A DNA stretch of 64,000 nucleotides from Xiphydria camelus (lineage: Eukaryota; Arthropoda; Insecta; Hymenoptera; Xiphydriidae), in contig OY783196.1 of the NCBI GenBank assembly GCA_963678675.1, forward strand, positions 64,501 to 128,500, read 5' to 3'. This document shows positions 1-11,682 of the stretch, in pieces. The notes below the pieces were generated by a model. That model was not told where the DNA came from, searched no databases, and worked only from the letters and a program-made list of their open reading frames with translations. Both the position numbers and the translations under genes were made by a program. Position 1 is the first letter of the stretch, and every line of letters starts with the position of its first letter.

Positions 1-3000
1 CAGACGTTCGCTTATCGTACGGGATGTAAGAGTTTCAGCGACCAGTCGACGAGGTACCGGCCCACGCGCGTTCAGATTATAACAACTGCACAGGTACTTG
101 CACAATTTCCGTTATTAATGCTGACTATGTGTATCCTTTGTGGCAAAACAATAGCAAAGCGAAAATAATGTTAACAATTCGTACCCCGATGCTTACATAT
201 CGTCGTGGTATTGTCTACCGATGGTCGAAGCTATAAATCATTTGTCTCTCTTTATAATTGATTTAATTACTAAATTAATATCTAAAACCGTACAGGTATT
301 TGGCATTTAGCGAAATTAATAGTTCACCTTGTTCTGCAGTGATTTTAGGGACGCGTGCCTATCTACATATGTAGTATACCTTGCACCCTGTAAGAACGCG
401 TTTGTTTTGAAAGTCAACGGACATTGATCAATTCTGTTATTCCATCGTCCAATGGCGAAGTAATCTCCCTGCGCGTTTACGTTGAAATAACCGTGTAGGA
501 AGGGAATTCTTCTATTCATGAGTCACCGACACGCTTTGTTTACGATACTATATGTACAACGCGTAACGTCTTTAGTAACATAGGTATATAGAGCGTATCG
601 GCGAGTATCAAATCGGTCGATTGTACGTAGCTACTGTAGATCGATCACGACAATTTGACGAGCAACTCTACTTTCGATTTCGCTCCTCCAATTATTATCC
701 GAGAGCGCCAAGATTTGTCACCTCACGTTCGCATTCAACGCACGGTCATGCACAGTCGATTTGATACTTTATTTCGATATACTTCGTATTCGAACGATCG
801 AAAGAATCGAGAGAGGCTCTCCATTTCAATTTATGTACCTATACAAAATAATATGTGGTACTTGGCATTTCCGTCCGTTTTATCAAGTCCTTCCGCTCTT
901 CAAAACTGCACCCCTATCACCGCGACCCGGTCAAATTGCCGATTCAATTTCTTTCGCTCGATGTTTCAGATCCAATTATAAACGCTTGCTGCCGCTTTCG
1001 TTATCCGATAGCGAGTTACGCGACGACGACTACAGCACAGCACCGATCACAGCTGCCACCGCGACTCTATTTACTTACGAAGTCGAAATCATTGTCGTAC
1101 GTGAACGTATAGAGATCAGCGACAAATCGCGAATCTTTCTTGTAGTGTCTGCGCGATTTGAAACTTGTGCCCATATCTGCCGCGCGCACGATGAGTCGAG
1201 GCCCGCTCCGATCGGAAAGAAAGGCTTTTCACCGCGTAGCGCGTCGCGAGGTAACTGGGGAACCTCTCTCTGGTAAGTCGGAGTCAGTACCGAGCAAGGC
1301 GTCTCTAGACGCCGCGCAGTGAAAGTGGCTAAAGGGGTACGATCGACTCGTGGCACACATACATACATACACGCTTTAAGTACGATCTAACGTTGTGCTG
1401 GTCAGTTTGCGCGCGGACGTCTCGCTTCTTCTAGATTTTTCACAAGGAATGTAAAATACCGAAATATATGTATGTCAAAATCACGCTGGAAATCATACAG
1501 AATCGCGAAGAATTACATCTCGAAGAAGATCCGAAAAAATCGGAAAAACTCCATCCCTTTACGAATTTAGGCAACGGATAGTCGTGTCGCTATACTATTT
1601 TCTTTTTGAAAATAAAAGAAGAGACTATTTATTCGAATCGCGTACTTTATATGTGGGAATACTTAGAAACCACGCGCGCGAATCGTTAAACCCGAATTCG
1701 AGACGTTACGGGGTGGGAGATACGAACGACACGGTTGGTTGACCGTCCGTGTCTCTCACGCTACTAGCTCATTCGCTTTCGGCCTAATGCGATTATCCCC
1801 GGAGCGCGATGAATTTTTTCAAATACTCGAGAGGAGTTTCCAGCGTGTTTTATCTCGATGGAAAAATGTAGGTACTTGGATATTAAGCTGCGTCAGCCGT
1901 TTCGTGGTAGTGTAGAGAATAGCGTGTATGCTTATCCTACTTCTTATGTACACACGTATAACTAACACGTAACATGTTGCACTATACGCGCTGCATCTTC
2001 TAAAAGTAAATACGGTTATCTCGGTTCTCGAGTGCCTCTCAGGCGAGGGTCAAACTCGTCAGTGGCACCGAGATATTTCGTTACAAAAGTATCCATCTAG
2101 CGTATTATGTACATCCAACCTCTCTACCGCACATGGGTGCCCACAGCAGGAACTGATATAAAGGATCCTCTTCGTCGACAAATTCCTTCATCATTTTTTC
2201 ATATCGTTCACTCTCTCGACGTATCACCAGCGCGCACGATTTTATCGCCGACGAATTTTCGCAACCGTATCACTCGTTCGGATCTCGTATCGCCTTCCTC
2301 TCGGGGCGTGATTGATGAAATTTTCCCGCGGAACCGGCGATGTTCATGCTTCGTCGCGAATATTGCAACCGAGGTGACTGAGCGCGAAACGAGGCACCTG
2401 TATCGGTTCTTATCGGAAAGCTAGAGTCGAGCCAGCAAGTCGCCGAGACGGCTCGTGATTTGGTATTAGCGGCGGTGGCGGCGGCGCGTTTTGATATCAA
2501 CTTTGAACTTGTGTTTGCGAACCCTCGTCGTATAACCGCGTACGCGTTAACGTACCTACCGCGAGATATACAAGCAGTATTTCCATCACTTGATTTCGTG
2601 AAGGGTCTACTAAGGCTATGGTATGTTAACGATCACATGGGACAGTCATAACACGTCTGCAGCTCTTATCAGCGGAAATACAGTCGCGTTAGAATCGCTG
2701 AGGTGGTTTAGGATACGGTATTATCGAGAATAAGTGTAACGAAAGAGCGCCAAGTATTATCGAAACAAACAACCCGAGTACGAAAATACGGTCGTTCTTC
2801 GATGATTGATTTTCTGTACCTCTTTATATTTCCCGTTGGCGATACCCGACAAATCAAGATCCTTTGGTCGAAGGGCCGTATGACGCCTGGACATCATGGG
2901 ATGCATTTCACTTGTCTTTGGTTTCGCGAGGGGTGCGCATCGACTAACGTCGCGCTCGACGAATCTAATTCGATGAACCGTATAAGTACCTACATACATA

Positions 3001-3859
3001 TAGGTAACACTTTGATGAGTTCGTCACTAGTTTATTTTCATCGGTATCACTGAGTTCGGATGACGCGTCAACTCTCCAGACGTGACGAAGTTCACGGTCT
3101 TTCGTACAGAATGTTGACCGTCGCATGCGTATAGGGAAGATATAGGTATTTTTATGACGATCGAATGTCAAGAGTTTATCGCAAAAATGTCAAGGGTTCG
3201 AACCGCCGCATTTCTCCGTGCGAGATCACTATATAGGTGACCTCTTTAAAGGACGTGGATACGTAGCTATTGAAACTCGAAACGAGTATCTCTTCGTGCA
3301 CTTTTCAAATGGTATGCGACTGAGAATCTTCCTCGAGTCATTGCACAGCGAAATATGAACTTGTATTCGTAAAGCTTACAGGAGTAGACTGATCGGAGGG
3401 AACTTAGGAAACTCGGAATTTTGACTCTTTACAAATACGGAACTGTCGTCTTGTCCCGCGCAGCACCAGAAAATCTATTTCACCCACGGGGGGGGGGGGG
3501 GGGCAAGACGCGCCCGCACGCGACGTGCGCGAAGACCGCGAGGGCACTATGTGGTCAACAGCTGCGGCGACACGGGAGTTCCTCTACATCTGACCTCATC
3601 GCGCCGCAGCAACCTACACGCGCGCTAGGTCTATGCGCGTATCCTACATACAGTATATTGGCCTGTCCGAGCATATCGGACGAATGCGTATGCTCATATA
3701 CAAGCTTCGTTCGACTACACAACTGTGCGATTACGCGGATGGACATGTTCGTATGTGTAGGTGTACGATACGCGGACACATACGCCCTTCATTGACGAGG
3801 AAAGCCGCGTCGAGAGATCAGCACGAGAGGTCGAGAAGATAAAAAGATTTTCTACTTAC
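1..3859. other. Noncoding stretch, probable intron or 3' flank of the minus-strand gene at 3.86-6.06 kb
   Basis: No exon-like open frame with conserved protein character was found on either strand. The minus-strand gene ends here at a splice donor (3858-3859 on the plus strand read in reverse), so at least part of this stretch should be its next intron. It contains a run of 16 G (3488-3503) and many TAGGTA-type words. Short open frames here have no recognisable domains. Confidence 0.5.
3488..3503. repeat. Poly-G run of 16
   Basis: An uninterrupted run of 16 G follows CACCCAC. Long G homopolymers are rare in AT-rich insect DNA and hard to sequence, so the exact length may be unreliable. Confidence 0.9.
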
Positions 3860-4631
3860 GCGACGCTCCTCCTCGCGAGCTGCCCTCAAGTGGGACTCGA
3901 TCGCGTCCAGATCGATCTTCGGCATCGCTGTTTCGATGTTGTACACGTCGAAGCCTCCTGAAAATAAAAAAAAAAGTCTCGAGTTGATAAACGCATCGAA
4001 TTGTGCCGCCTTTCACAAGAGTGCAAGAATGTCTAATAATTAAACTTTTTTGTACACAGGTTCTCTGAGAAAAATCACCTGGTCCATTATCAGTGTCCGC
4101 TCTACGCTTGTCAGGACGCCGTTGAAGACCAGCCGGGTGAGACTGCTGCCTCCTCCTCGCCTGATTCCTCGCCATTTTTTCCTTCTTCCTCGCATCGACG
4201 CTGGCTTCGGGCATGTCTCTGTCCAGCAGCTTATTCGTATCCTCCCTCGCGGTGTCTTTGACCAAAGTCGCACCACCGCTCTGTACCAGGCACGGTCCCC
4301 GCGTGTCCACGGTTTCCATGACGACGACGTCCGGTACCGACTGCACGTATTTCCCCAAATCAACCCCGATGTCTCGGCCGATACTGGAGAGCAGATCAAT
4401 CTCTTCGAGCTTCGTGTACGTCGCGAGTTCGCAGCAACTCTCGGAGTCGGTGTTGGTGGTCTCCGAGTCGTCGGCGTGTTGCGAATTCGGATTTTCGTGG
4501 GATACGACCGAGCGGTTGCCTATCTTGGACTTTTGGGATAGAGGCAATTCCTTTGCCTCTCGAATCAGGTCAATGTGATCGAAGACGACGTCGTCCGTCT
4601 GAATATACGGGTAAGAATATTAAGCTATTCG

Positions 4632-4666
<35 letters not shown>

Positions 4667-6058
4667 CCGTAGCACGTGAACACCCGAAAGGGGAAACTTA
4701 TGATAATTGGTATTACCTCGCCGAATTCGCTGGTCTTTCCTGCAGTGTCTACGATCTCCTCTATTTCAGGAAACTGCAGAGTTTCCTTGACGGTCGTCGA
4801 TAGTTCTACGACCTCTACCTCTACCGCGACTTCGCGCGGTTGCCTGGTCTCGACGGTAGCTTCGCACAATTTCGGCGACTGCTGCGAAACGTGGTTGGCG
4901 ATGCCTTCACCGGCGTCCAAATCCGTCAGGTGAGTCTCCGCCTCGATAACCGAGTTCACGTTGACTTCCGGCTCCGGAGATAGCGCCTCCTCCGATCGCA
5001 AGACCTCGACGCTCTTTACGTAATTGATGCACTTTTCCGAGGAAGGAACAATAGACTCGTACAGAGTGCTGATCGTCTGAAAGACGCAAAAGGCCATTAA
5101 TAGGACATTTTTTAGCGAACGGCTTACAGAGCGCCGGGACTTTACGCACGCGTACCTGAATGTTGAATTTTGGTTTCTCGTAGAAAATCTTCTGCTCGAT
5201 CCTCTGTCCCTCCAAGTGGTTCACGTTTTCCCCGGTCAGGTCTTCGTCGACGTTGTTATTGTACTCGTTGCCGTTGACGTTTTCGTTATGCTTCGCAGAG
5301 TCGGCGCAAATTTCCTGCTCGTCCTCGGTGAAATCGGTGTCCGAGAGCAGAGAGGGTGCCAAATGCTGAAATCCGGGATAGTTGGGGTTCACGATGCCTC
5401 GACAGCCCGCCGGGAGGTTTCCTTCCTCGGACCAATCCGACGACTCGGAGGGCGTCAGTTCGTGAGAGGAATCCTCGACGGAGTTACGCCCTGCGAACAG
5501 TAGCCGGTATCGCGCAAATGAGTCACTGGCGTGCTCTGCATGGTGGTATTATGTAACTTCGTTCACACACCGAGTTGAATGCTGCGGCTTAAAAAGATCA
5601 ACTAAGCGGAGAGCGGAGTCGCAGCTGTCGCCGATGACGGTGCGACATACATAGGTATACATATTATTGCCTTTCCGGTAAAATTTGGCGAGTTTTACGG
5701 ATATCATCAAAGTTGCTATCCGTGGAATAGCCAAAAAAAAAAAAAAAAAAGCATATTTAGAAGTCCTCGCGTTACCTTCGTAATCCGCTAAACTCTCCGC
5801 AGAACTAGTCTGATAGAGTCTGGGTGTCGTCAGGTTGTTGTTAATGTTTTTCCGTCCATTGGACGGATCGAGCGGCTCGACGTTCGTGTCGCGTCGCGTT
5901 ACAATAGTGGCGGGCCATGTGGTGCTTTCCCGGATTCCGAACTCTTCCGCTTCTCGCGAACCGAATGTCAAGGTCGTATCGTTGCGATTCTCGATCTCCT
6001 CCGAATTAACGGAATCGAGGGGACTCCGCTCCAGCTGACTGAACACGAGTAATTGCAT
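3860..6058 (-). CDS. Acidic Ser-rich protein, 5' part; possibly SCHIP1-like (incomplete)
   Basis: Five phase-consistent exons read on the minus strand: 6058-5776, 5490-5156, 5076-4717, 4598-4079 and 3957-3860. They give 532 codons with no stop, ending at a GTAAGT donor, so the C-terminus is not in this model. The start is the ATG at 6058; an upstream coding exon cannot be excluded. The protein is low-complexity, rich in E, D, S and N, with no obvious membrane segment. The last exon holds a conserved-looking block beginning FDVYNIETAMPKIDLDAIE, followed by an Arg/Glu helix likely to start a coiled coil. This block recalls the region before the conserved C-terminus of insect schwannomin-interacting protein 1, but that is memory of the family, not proof. 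A 30-T run lies in the intron between exons 3 and 4. Confidence 0.65.
4634..4663. repeat. Poly-T run of 30
   Basis: An uninterrupted T30 tract lies in the intron between the 5076-4717 and 4598-4079 exons of the minus-strand gene. On the coding strand it is A30, possibly a retroposon tail remnant, though no body is recognisable. Confidence 0.85.
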
Positions 6059-9000
6059 CGTGCATTTTAATAATAATCGACGGTATATAAGTTATCCGTG
6101 CGGAAAGAAGTGTTTTCCAGCGACGCGCAAAAACCTCTCGGCCATTTATAAGTTCCACAATAAGCCGCGCGGCATTCGATTAACGAGCCACTTACTTGTT
6201 GTTCAATCCAGGGTGCCGAGACAGCGAGACCTGTACAGCGTCCTTGAGCTGCATTGCGTAATTTTCTCTGAAGCAGAGGAAAAGAATCCATCGTCAAATG
6301 GATCCAACGAATGGTCCGCGCTCAGCCGATCGTTCTGCGTTGCTGCGATTGCAACTCCTAGGACTTTGAGAGACGCGCCGGGCTTTTTCAAAAATCAATG
6401 ATATTCCTGCACTTTGACGAAAACCACAGACTGATGAGCGAAGATCAGCCGATATCCCGTTCTTCGACTTTACGGTAACGAGATCCTTTCCACAGGCACT
6501 CGGTTTCGAAGCGAATTTCGAAAATCACTCGGTTTCGTATTTTTTTATATCAATTCAGTCGATTCACGCCGTCTCCGAAGGAAATCCGAGAAAGAGCGAC
6601 TCACCGTCCACCATGTTGAAGTCGCGCGCACGAGGGAGCTGACGTTTCCCCGTGCTTTATCGACTCGGAACCAACACCCCCGGCGACGCTCCCCCTCGAC
6701 CCTCTTTCCCTATACTTTCTGCGGTAGGCCTTCCGATATTCCGCGAGGATTGTCGTCCGCGCATTCAGGGGACCGGCTTCCCTTCGATCGGGCGGAGCAT
6801 ATCCGGCGAGCGAGATCCGCGGGACGGCGCGCACGAAGGAGGAAAGAACGAAGAGAAGCGTCTCGCTCCGGAGTCGCGAAAAACGGCGAAGGAGAAAGCG
6901 AGAGAGAGAGAGAGAGCGGCGGGGAGAGAAGGAGAGAAAAATAGGATCCTGGGGAGCTTTTAGGGAAAATTGCGCAGCCACCGCGACCAGCCACAGACTG
7001 CTGGAGGGGCTTGACCCGCGCTATACGGAGAGAGAAGGATGGGTTTCGCGAATCGATACCAAAGTCTGCGTGACGTCAAGGCCCCTCGCTTCTGAGCTAA
7101 GGGAAGACGCGAAGGGAGGCTTCTGTGGGAGACGCGAAAGGAGAAGGCTCGAAAAATGGATTATCCCCGATCCTCGTACGCGTCCTCGGGTTACCGCCGG
7201 GCTGGTCGACGCTGTGAATCGACTTGTCGCGTTGCAGAGTCCCGGCAGTGATTTTCTTTTTCACTGCTTCGGAAAGGCGAAGATATATGGATGCAAATGA
7301 GTATCGCGAGAAAAGTTGCGGTTCAATATCTTCATTTTTTACTCGAAATGATCAATACACGGGACAGGGACGTAAAAGGAACGTGGAAGATGAAAGAAGA
7401 TGTATGTTGAGAATACATAAGAGGAGAGTAGGGAAGGCTCGGAGAAGATTTCGACGTCTCGATAAGCATTATGGTAATTTCAAAGTCCTCCGGAGAGCCT
7501 CGATCGGAAGAGTTTTCGGGGTCGAAGAATGATTGAAAGTTAGGACGTTCCGCGCGCGTATACATATAGGTACAAGCGTTCGGCTGATAAACTACTGAAA
7601 ATAAAGCTCCGCGCGTGATTTACACGAGATACGCCAGTCGATTTACGAGTTGACGGTCCTGTCCAACTGGTGTTGAGAGTCATCGATCGCGTCGGGAACA
7701 CGACGCGTGTCTGCCTCCTATCCTCGAGCACGATAACGCGTTGCTCGTACGCAAGGACAGATGCAGAGACACGCACCCTGCTGATTTACATAACGAAACG
7801 AAGGTACGGCAACCGCGGTCCTGTTGTTGTTGAATTAAAACGTGAAATCTCTCGGCGTTTAAATACAGTCCGCGGCGCAATCTAAAGGGCGCCTATGGTG
7901 GCACCGAGTATGCATCGACACGCGAACTGAAATAAAGTACGCGCAAAAAAATTCGGCCGGCTTTACCGGCGATGAGAAGTATTTCAGTCGCTGTTACTAA
8001 CCGTGAAGGGGAGAACGAAGCGCGATAGATTTCGCATATGCCAGGAATACGCGGGGGAACTCAATGTGGAAACGATCGGCTTGACTGATTCTCTCGAATC
8101 GTGTAATTACCGGTAATCGTAACGATAACGATCGCTTTCCGGATGAAGTGAAAACGCGCGCACGCTTTTCAATTCGATTCGAATGCGATTTTTGCAATAT
8201 CTCAAGACGTTCGCGACTACGTAGGTACCGCTCGAATTTCGCGACCACCCCCTCCTTCGGCTACAATAATGTATTCGCAAATATCTGTACTTACAGAGGC
8301 GCGTGCACGTTTTTCGGCCCTGTCGAAGGAAGACCTTAAAACCGGCTCGATTGTCGCATGATGTGACGGCAGTTTACCGAGAAGTATCTACGCCCGCTGA
8401 CGCTATTTTGATGTATGTACTCTTGATTTTTGCGATGTAAACTCGCAATCTCGAGCATGCACAGAGGACACTGCGCCCCGAGTCGTGTTCCACCCCCGTG
8501 ATCAAACTCCCCCACCTTTCTCTCCATCGCCGCGTATGGAAAACGCATGCGCGCATTTTCAGGGGTTGTCGGCCCCCCTCGCGTTACATCCCGATGGTTA
8601 TTCTCGCGTGAATGGAAGCGGAGACGAGCGTGGATTCCTCGAGGGGAGAATAGTAGGATATTGTGCCCGCTATTATAAACGAGGATATAGGTAGGTACAA
8701 AAAGAACAGAATTAAATCCGCGTACGGGATGCAATGCCGTGGGTATTATCGATCTATAAAAAAGAAAAAAGAGTAAACCGAGAGTGGAGAGAGACGCGTT
8801 ATTTTCATAATTCCTTTAGCAATTGTCTCTATCGAGTATTCGCTCTGCGAATTTATCTTCGAGAAACTGTCGATTAAAAGAACGATTCGTGACTCGAGTC
8901 AGGTATACCTCTACCTATGGTAGGTAATACCATGTACCTGGTATAGGTAGGTAGGTACTTACCATTGAATGTCAACAGTCGGATGATTTTAGAGATTTCT

Positions 9001-9486
9001 TTTTCACCGACTTCTTATTACCGGCCAAGCCGTCAATCTACTACCTAGTTCGAGTAGTTGTGATAAGATGGAGCTCTGATCGAATCACGACTTTCGATAT
9101 ATCGAATGTTTCGAGGGTATCGAGAAACTTCTAGATTGTGTAAGAAGTAACCTGTCGACGGTATGTAGGTTAGGTATTCACGCATGCGCTATTGTCAATC
9201 GTTCGCAGTTGTCCTGCTGACTTCAGAGAAACAGTTGCAACGTTTTGCGTCATGTGAGTAATTACAAATATTTTTGCGAAATGCCCAATTTGCCAATGAT
9301 CAGTCAACTCTCTCGAATGACTTTTGGATCGCTGTCAATTCAACAGTTCTAAAGACTACAAATTGTACGAGTAACATTGCCTGTGACTAGTTCATGCTCC
9401 GATTTCGAAGAATTGTAACTATCAATAGACATACCTATACTATTGCGTCTGTCGTCAGATCCTGAGGGAAGGAAAAATTTAACAAT
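6059..9486. other. Intergenic stretch between the acidic-protein gene and GHITM
   Basis: No supported gene. The 6.6-7.1 kb part is CpG- and purine-rich with many Arg/Ser-rich shadow frames and may be a promoter or 5' UTR of the minus-strand gene. Around 8.90-8.96 kb there is a cluster of TACCT/AGGTA words. The last few hundred bases presumably hold the GHITM promoter; no TATA box could be assigned. Confidence 0.5.
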
Positions 9487-10973
9487 ATGATGCTCGCTAG
9501 AGCCTGTCGAGCAACGCTCGCTCCTCAAGTAGTAAGCCTCATCAAAGCTCCGGTACTTTCAAAACCGCTGTTACCAAAGGCCCAAGCTGTACGACTGTTC
9601 TCCAGCGATGGACGTTCAACGTTTACGCGTACCGCTCGCAAGAGGAATTCCATCGTCGAAAAAGTTATGGCTCCTGCCACAGATTCGGGTAAGATCCCTT
9701 CTTATCGCCGATTCCTTTGAAAAATATCCCCGTCGGAAGCTATCCTTGACTCCGTTAACCAATTTCATTTGTTTTTAGCATTTAATATTGGAAAAGGTGC
9801 CATCGCCGGAGGTGCCGTCTTAGGAATCGGTGCACTTTGCTATTACGGATTAGGTCTTTCCAGCGAAACAGGAGCCATAGATCACGCCGTGTATGTGTGT
9901 GATGGATAGATTCTCTTTTCTTCTTAACACATAATATATACATCTAGCTCTTTTGCACACATATGATGTATTTCAATACCTTGCAACAGTTATAAATAGC
10001 CACCCAAATCTGTTTACAGCTGTTATCTTCAGAAAAATAAACGTACGCTTGCAACAAGCGTGTCTCCTCAGCTGTAAACAGATTTGGGCGACTACTTATA
10101 TGTCGCACAACTACTGTAAAAAGGCAACACTCTCGACCGCAAATGGTTAGAGCATATTTCCCTTGTTAAAGGTTGTGGCCCCAGCATGTGAAAGATCGTA
10201 TCCACTCCACGTACATGTATTTCGGTGGTTCCGTAATAATGAGCGCAGCGTCGGCTGTCATGTGTCTTCGGTCGCCTAGAATAATGAGCGTCGTGGCGCG
10301 ACAAGGCTGGATAAGTTTGGGCGTCAGCTTGGTAGCTATGATTGGAACGGGAATGCTCGCACAGAGCTTGCCTTACCAAGAAGGTTTTGGCGCCAAGCAA
10401 CTCGCGTGGATGTTGCACACCGGTGTTATGGGTGCCGTTCTGGCTCCTTTGGGTTTCGCGGGTGGTCCGATAATATTGCGAGCAGCATGGTACACCGCTG
10501 GTATCGTCGGCGCGTTGTCCGCGGTAGCGGTCTGTGCGCCCAGCGAGAAGTTCCTCAATATGGGCGGTCCGCTTGCTATTGGACTTGGCGTTGTAACTGC
10601 CAGTACCCTTGGCAGCATGTTCCTTCCACCGACTACCGCCTTGGGATCTGGTTTGTACGCTATGTCTCTTTACGGGGGCTTGCTTCTGTTCAGTGCTTTT
10701 CTACTCTATGACACGCAGAAGATCATCAAGAGAGCAGAGGAGCACCCTGTGTATAGCAATGCGCACATCAGACCGTTTGATCCTATTAACAAGTAAGTGG
10801 AAATAGGAGAGAAACGACATATTTATAAGCACGCGGTGTCCAATGATCGGGAAATTCTTATACCTATACTTCTTGATTTTCTTTTCAGCGCCATTTCAAT
10901 TTATTTGGATACGATAAATATTTTCATCAGAATGCTCGCGATATTGAGCGGTAGTGGTAACAAGAGGAAGTAA
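9487..10973 (+). CDS. GHITM: Growth hormone-inducible transmembrane protein (TMBIM5/MICS1)
   Basis: Four exons (9487-9688, 9779-9890, 10172-10792, 10889-10973) join in phase to 339 aa, close to the vertebrate protein's size. The family sits in the inner mitochondrial membrane, supports cristae and cytochrome c retention, and is implicated in Ca2+/H+ exchange. The N-terminus is Arg-rich and amphipathic without acidic residues (MMLARACRATLAPQ), as expected for a mitochondrial presequence. A first glycine-rich membrane segment follows in exon 2 (GAIAGGAVLGIGALCYYGLG). The third exon carries the TMBIM/BAX-inhibitor-1 core with about seven hydrophobic helices and the conserved LLFSAFLLYDTQKII signature. 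The C-terminus ends YLDTINIFIRMLAIL then a basic tail. AATAAA at 11144 fits as its poly(A) signal. It converges on TBC1D25. Confidence 0.96.
9991..10100. repeat. Inverted repeat (foldback) in GHITM intron 2
   Basis: Arm 9991-10022 and arm 10069-10100 are near-perfect reverse complements (32 bp, about three mismatches). The 46-nt loop holds its own short stem (ACGCTTG/CAAGCGT). This resembles a very short MITE or a structured intronic RNA. Confidence 0.75.
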
Positions 10974-11143
10974 ACAAAGAAACGATATAGTACACACATA
11001 CACCTTGTCATCGGTAGGATAAAGAAAACAATACATGTACGATCGTCGATCGATCGTATAGCGAAGATGCACCGACAACGCGTACTGCTTTATTATGATA
11101 AGGTACTTAGATTACGATAAATTGTAAAGTATAAGGCATATTC

Positions 11144-11149
11144 AATAAA
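11144..11149 (+). promoter_or_regulatory. Poly(A) signal for GHITM
   Basis: AATAAA lies 171 bases after the GHITM stop on the same strand, before the convergent TBC1D25 gene. Confidence 0.6.
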
Positions 11150-11682
11150 ATCGATAAACTCAATCGCTCGAAACTTGAAAGTTGTCACGATAAGTCATGA
11201 AATTGCGATAAAATTAAATGCACTTTATTGTCGGGTTTCAAAAGCACATTCTTTCGAGGGTTAAATAATCGGCCGCTACGTACTAATTATTTTACAAATT
11301 TAAGCTAAAAACTTAATATTAATCGTAAGCCAGCCATGATGCAATAGGAATGGTGATTTCCCATTAGTATATGTACGCGTAACAATATTGTGCAATGTGT
11401 CGTATGCTGTGGATGTGATGACGAACGAGGATACGTAACGTGTCTCGTTCTCGAGTATCCTACGACGTATCAACATGTCAATTTGACGAGCGTCCCGATA
11501 TCGAGTAAAGCGAACGAGACGTTGTCCGCGACTTGTCATAAGATCAGAGGCAGAAATCCAAGAACCAGCGCGAGGCATACGCTATAGGTATAGAATCGTA
11601 AGAGATGAGTACGCGTACGAGAGAGGATGTACGGAATCTGACGTTTGCTAAAACGCCAAAGAGAATCTCGGATTTGTGTTTA

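Noticed and set aside
316..519. Minus-strand open frame of 67 codons with fairly protein-like composition
   Set aside because: No ATG context, splice sites or recognisable domain tie it to a gene; kept only as noncoding sequence.
6601..6994. Overlapping Arg/Ser-rich open frames on both strands
   Set aside because: They come from GA- and CG-rich simple sequence; open on several frames at once, no domain.
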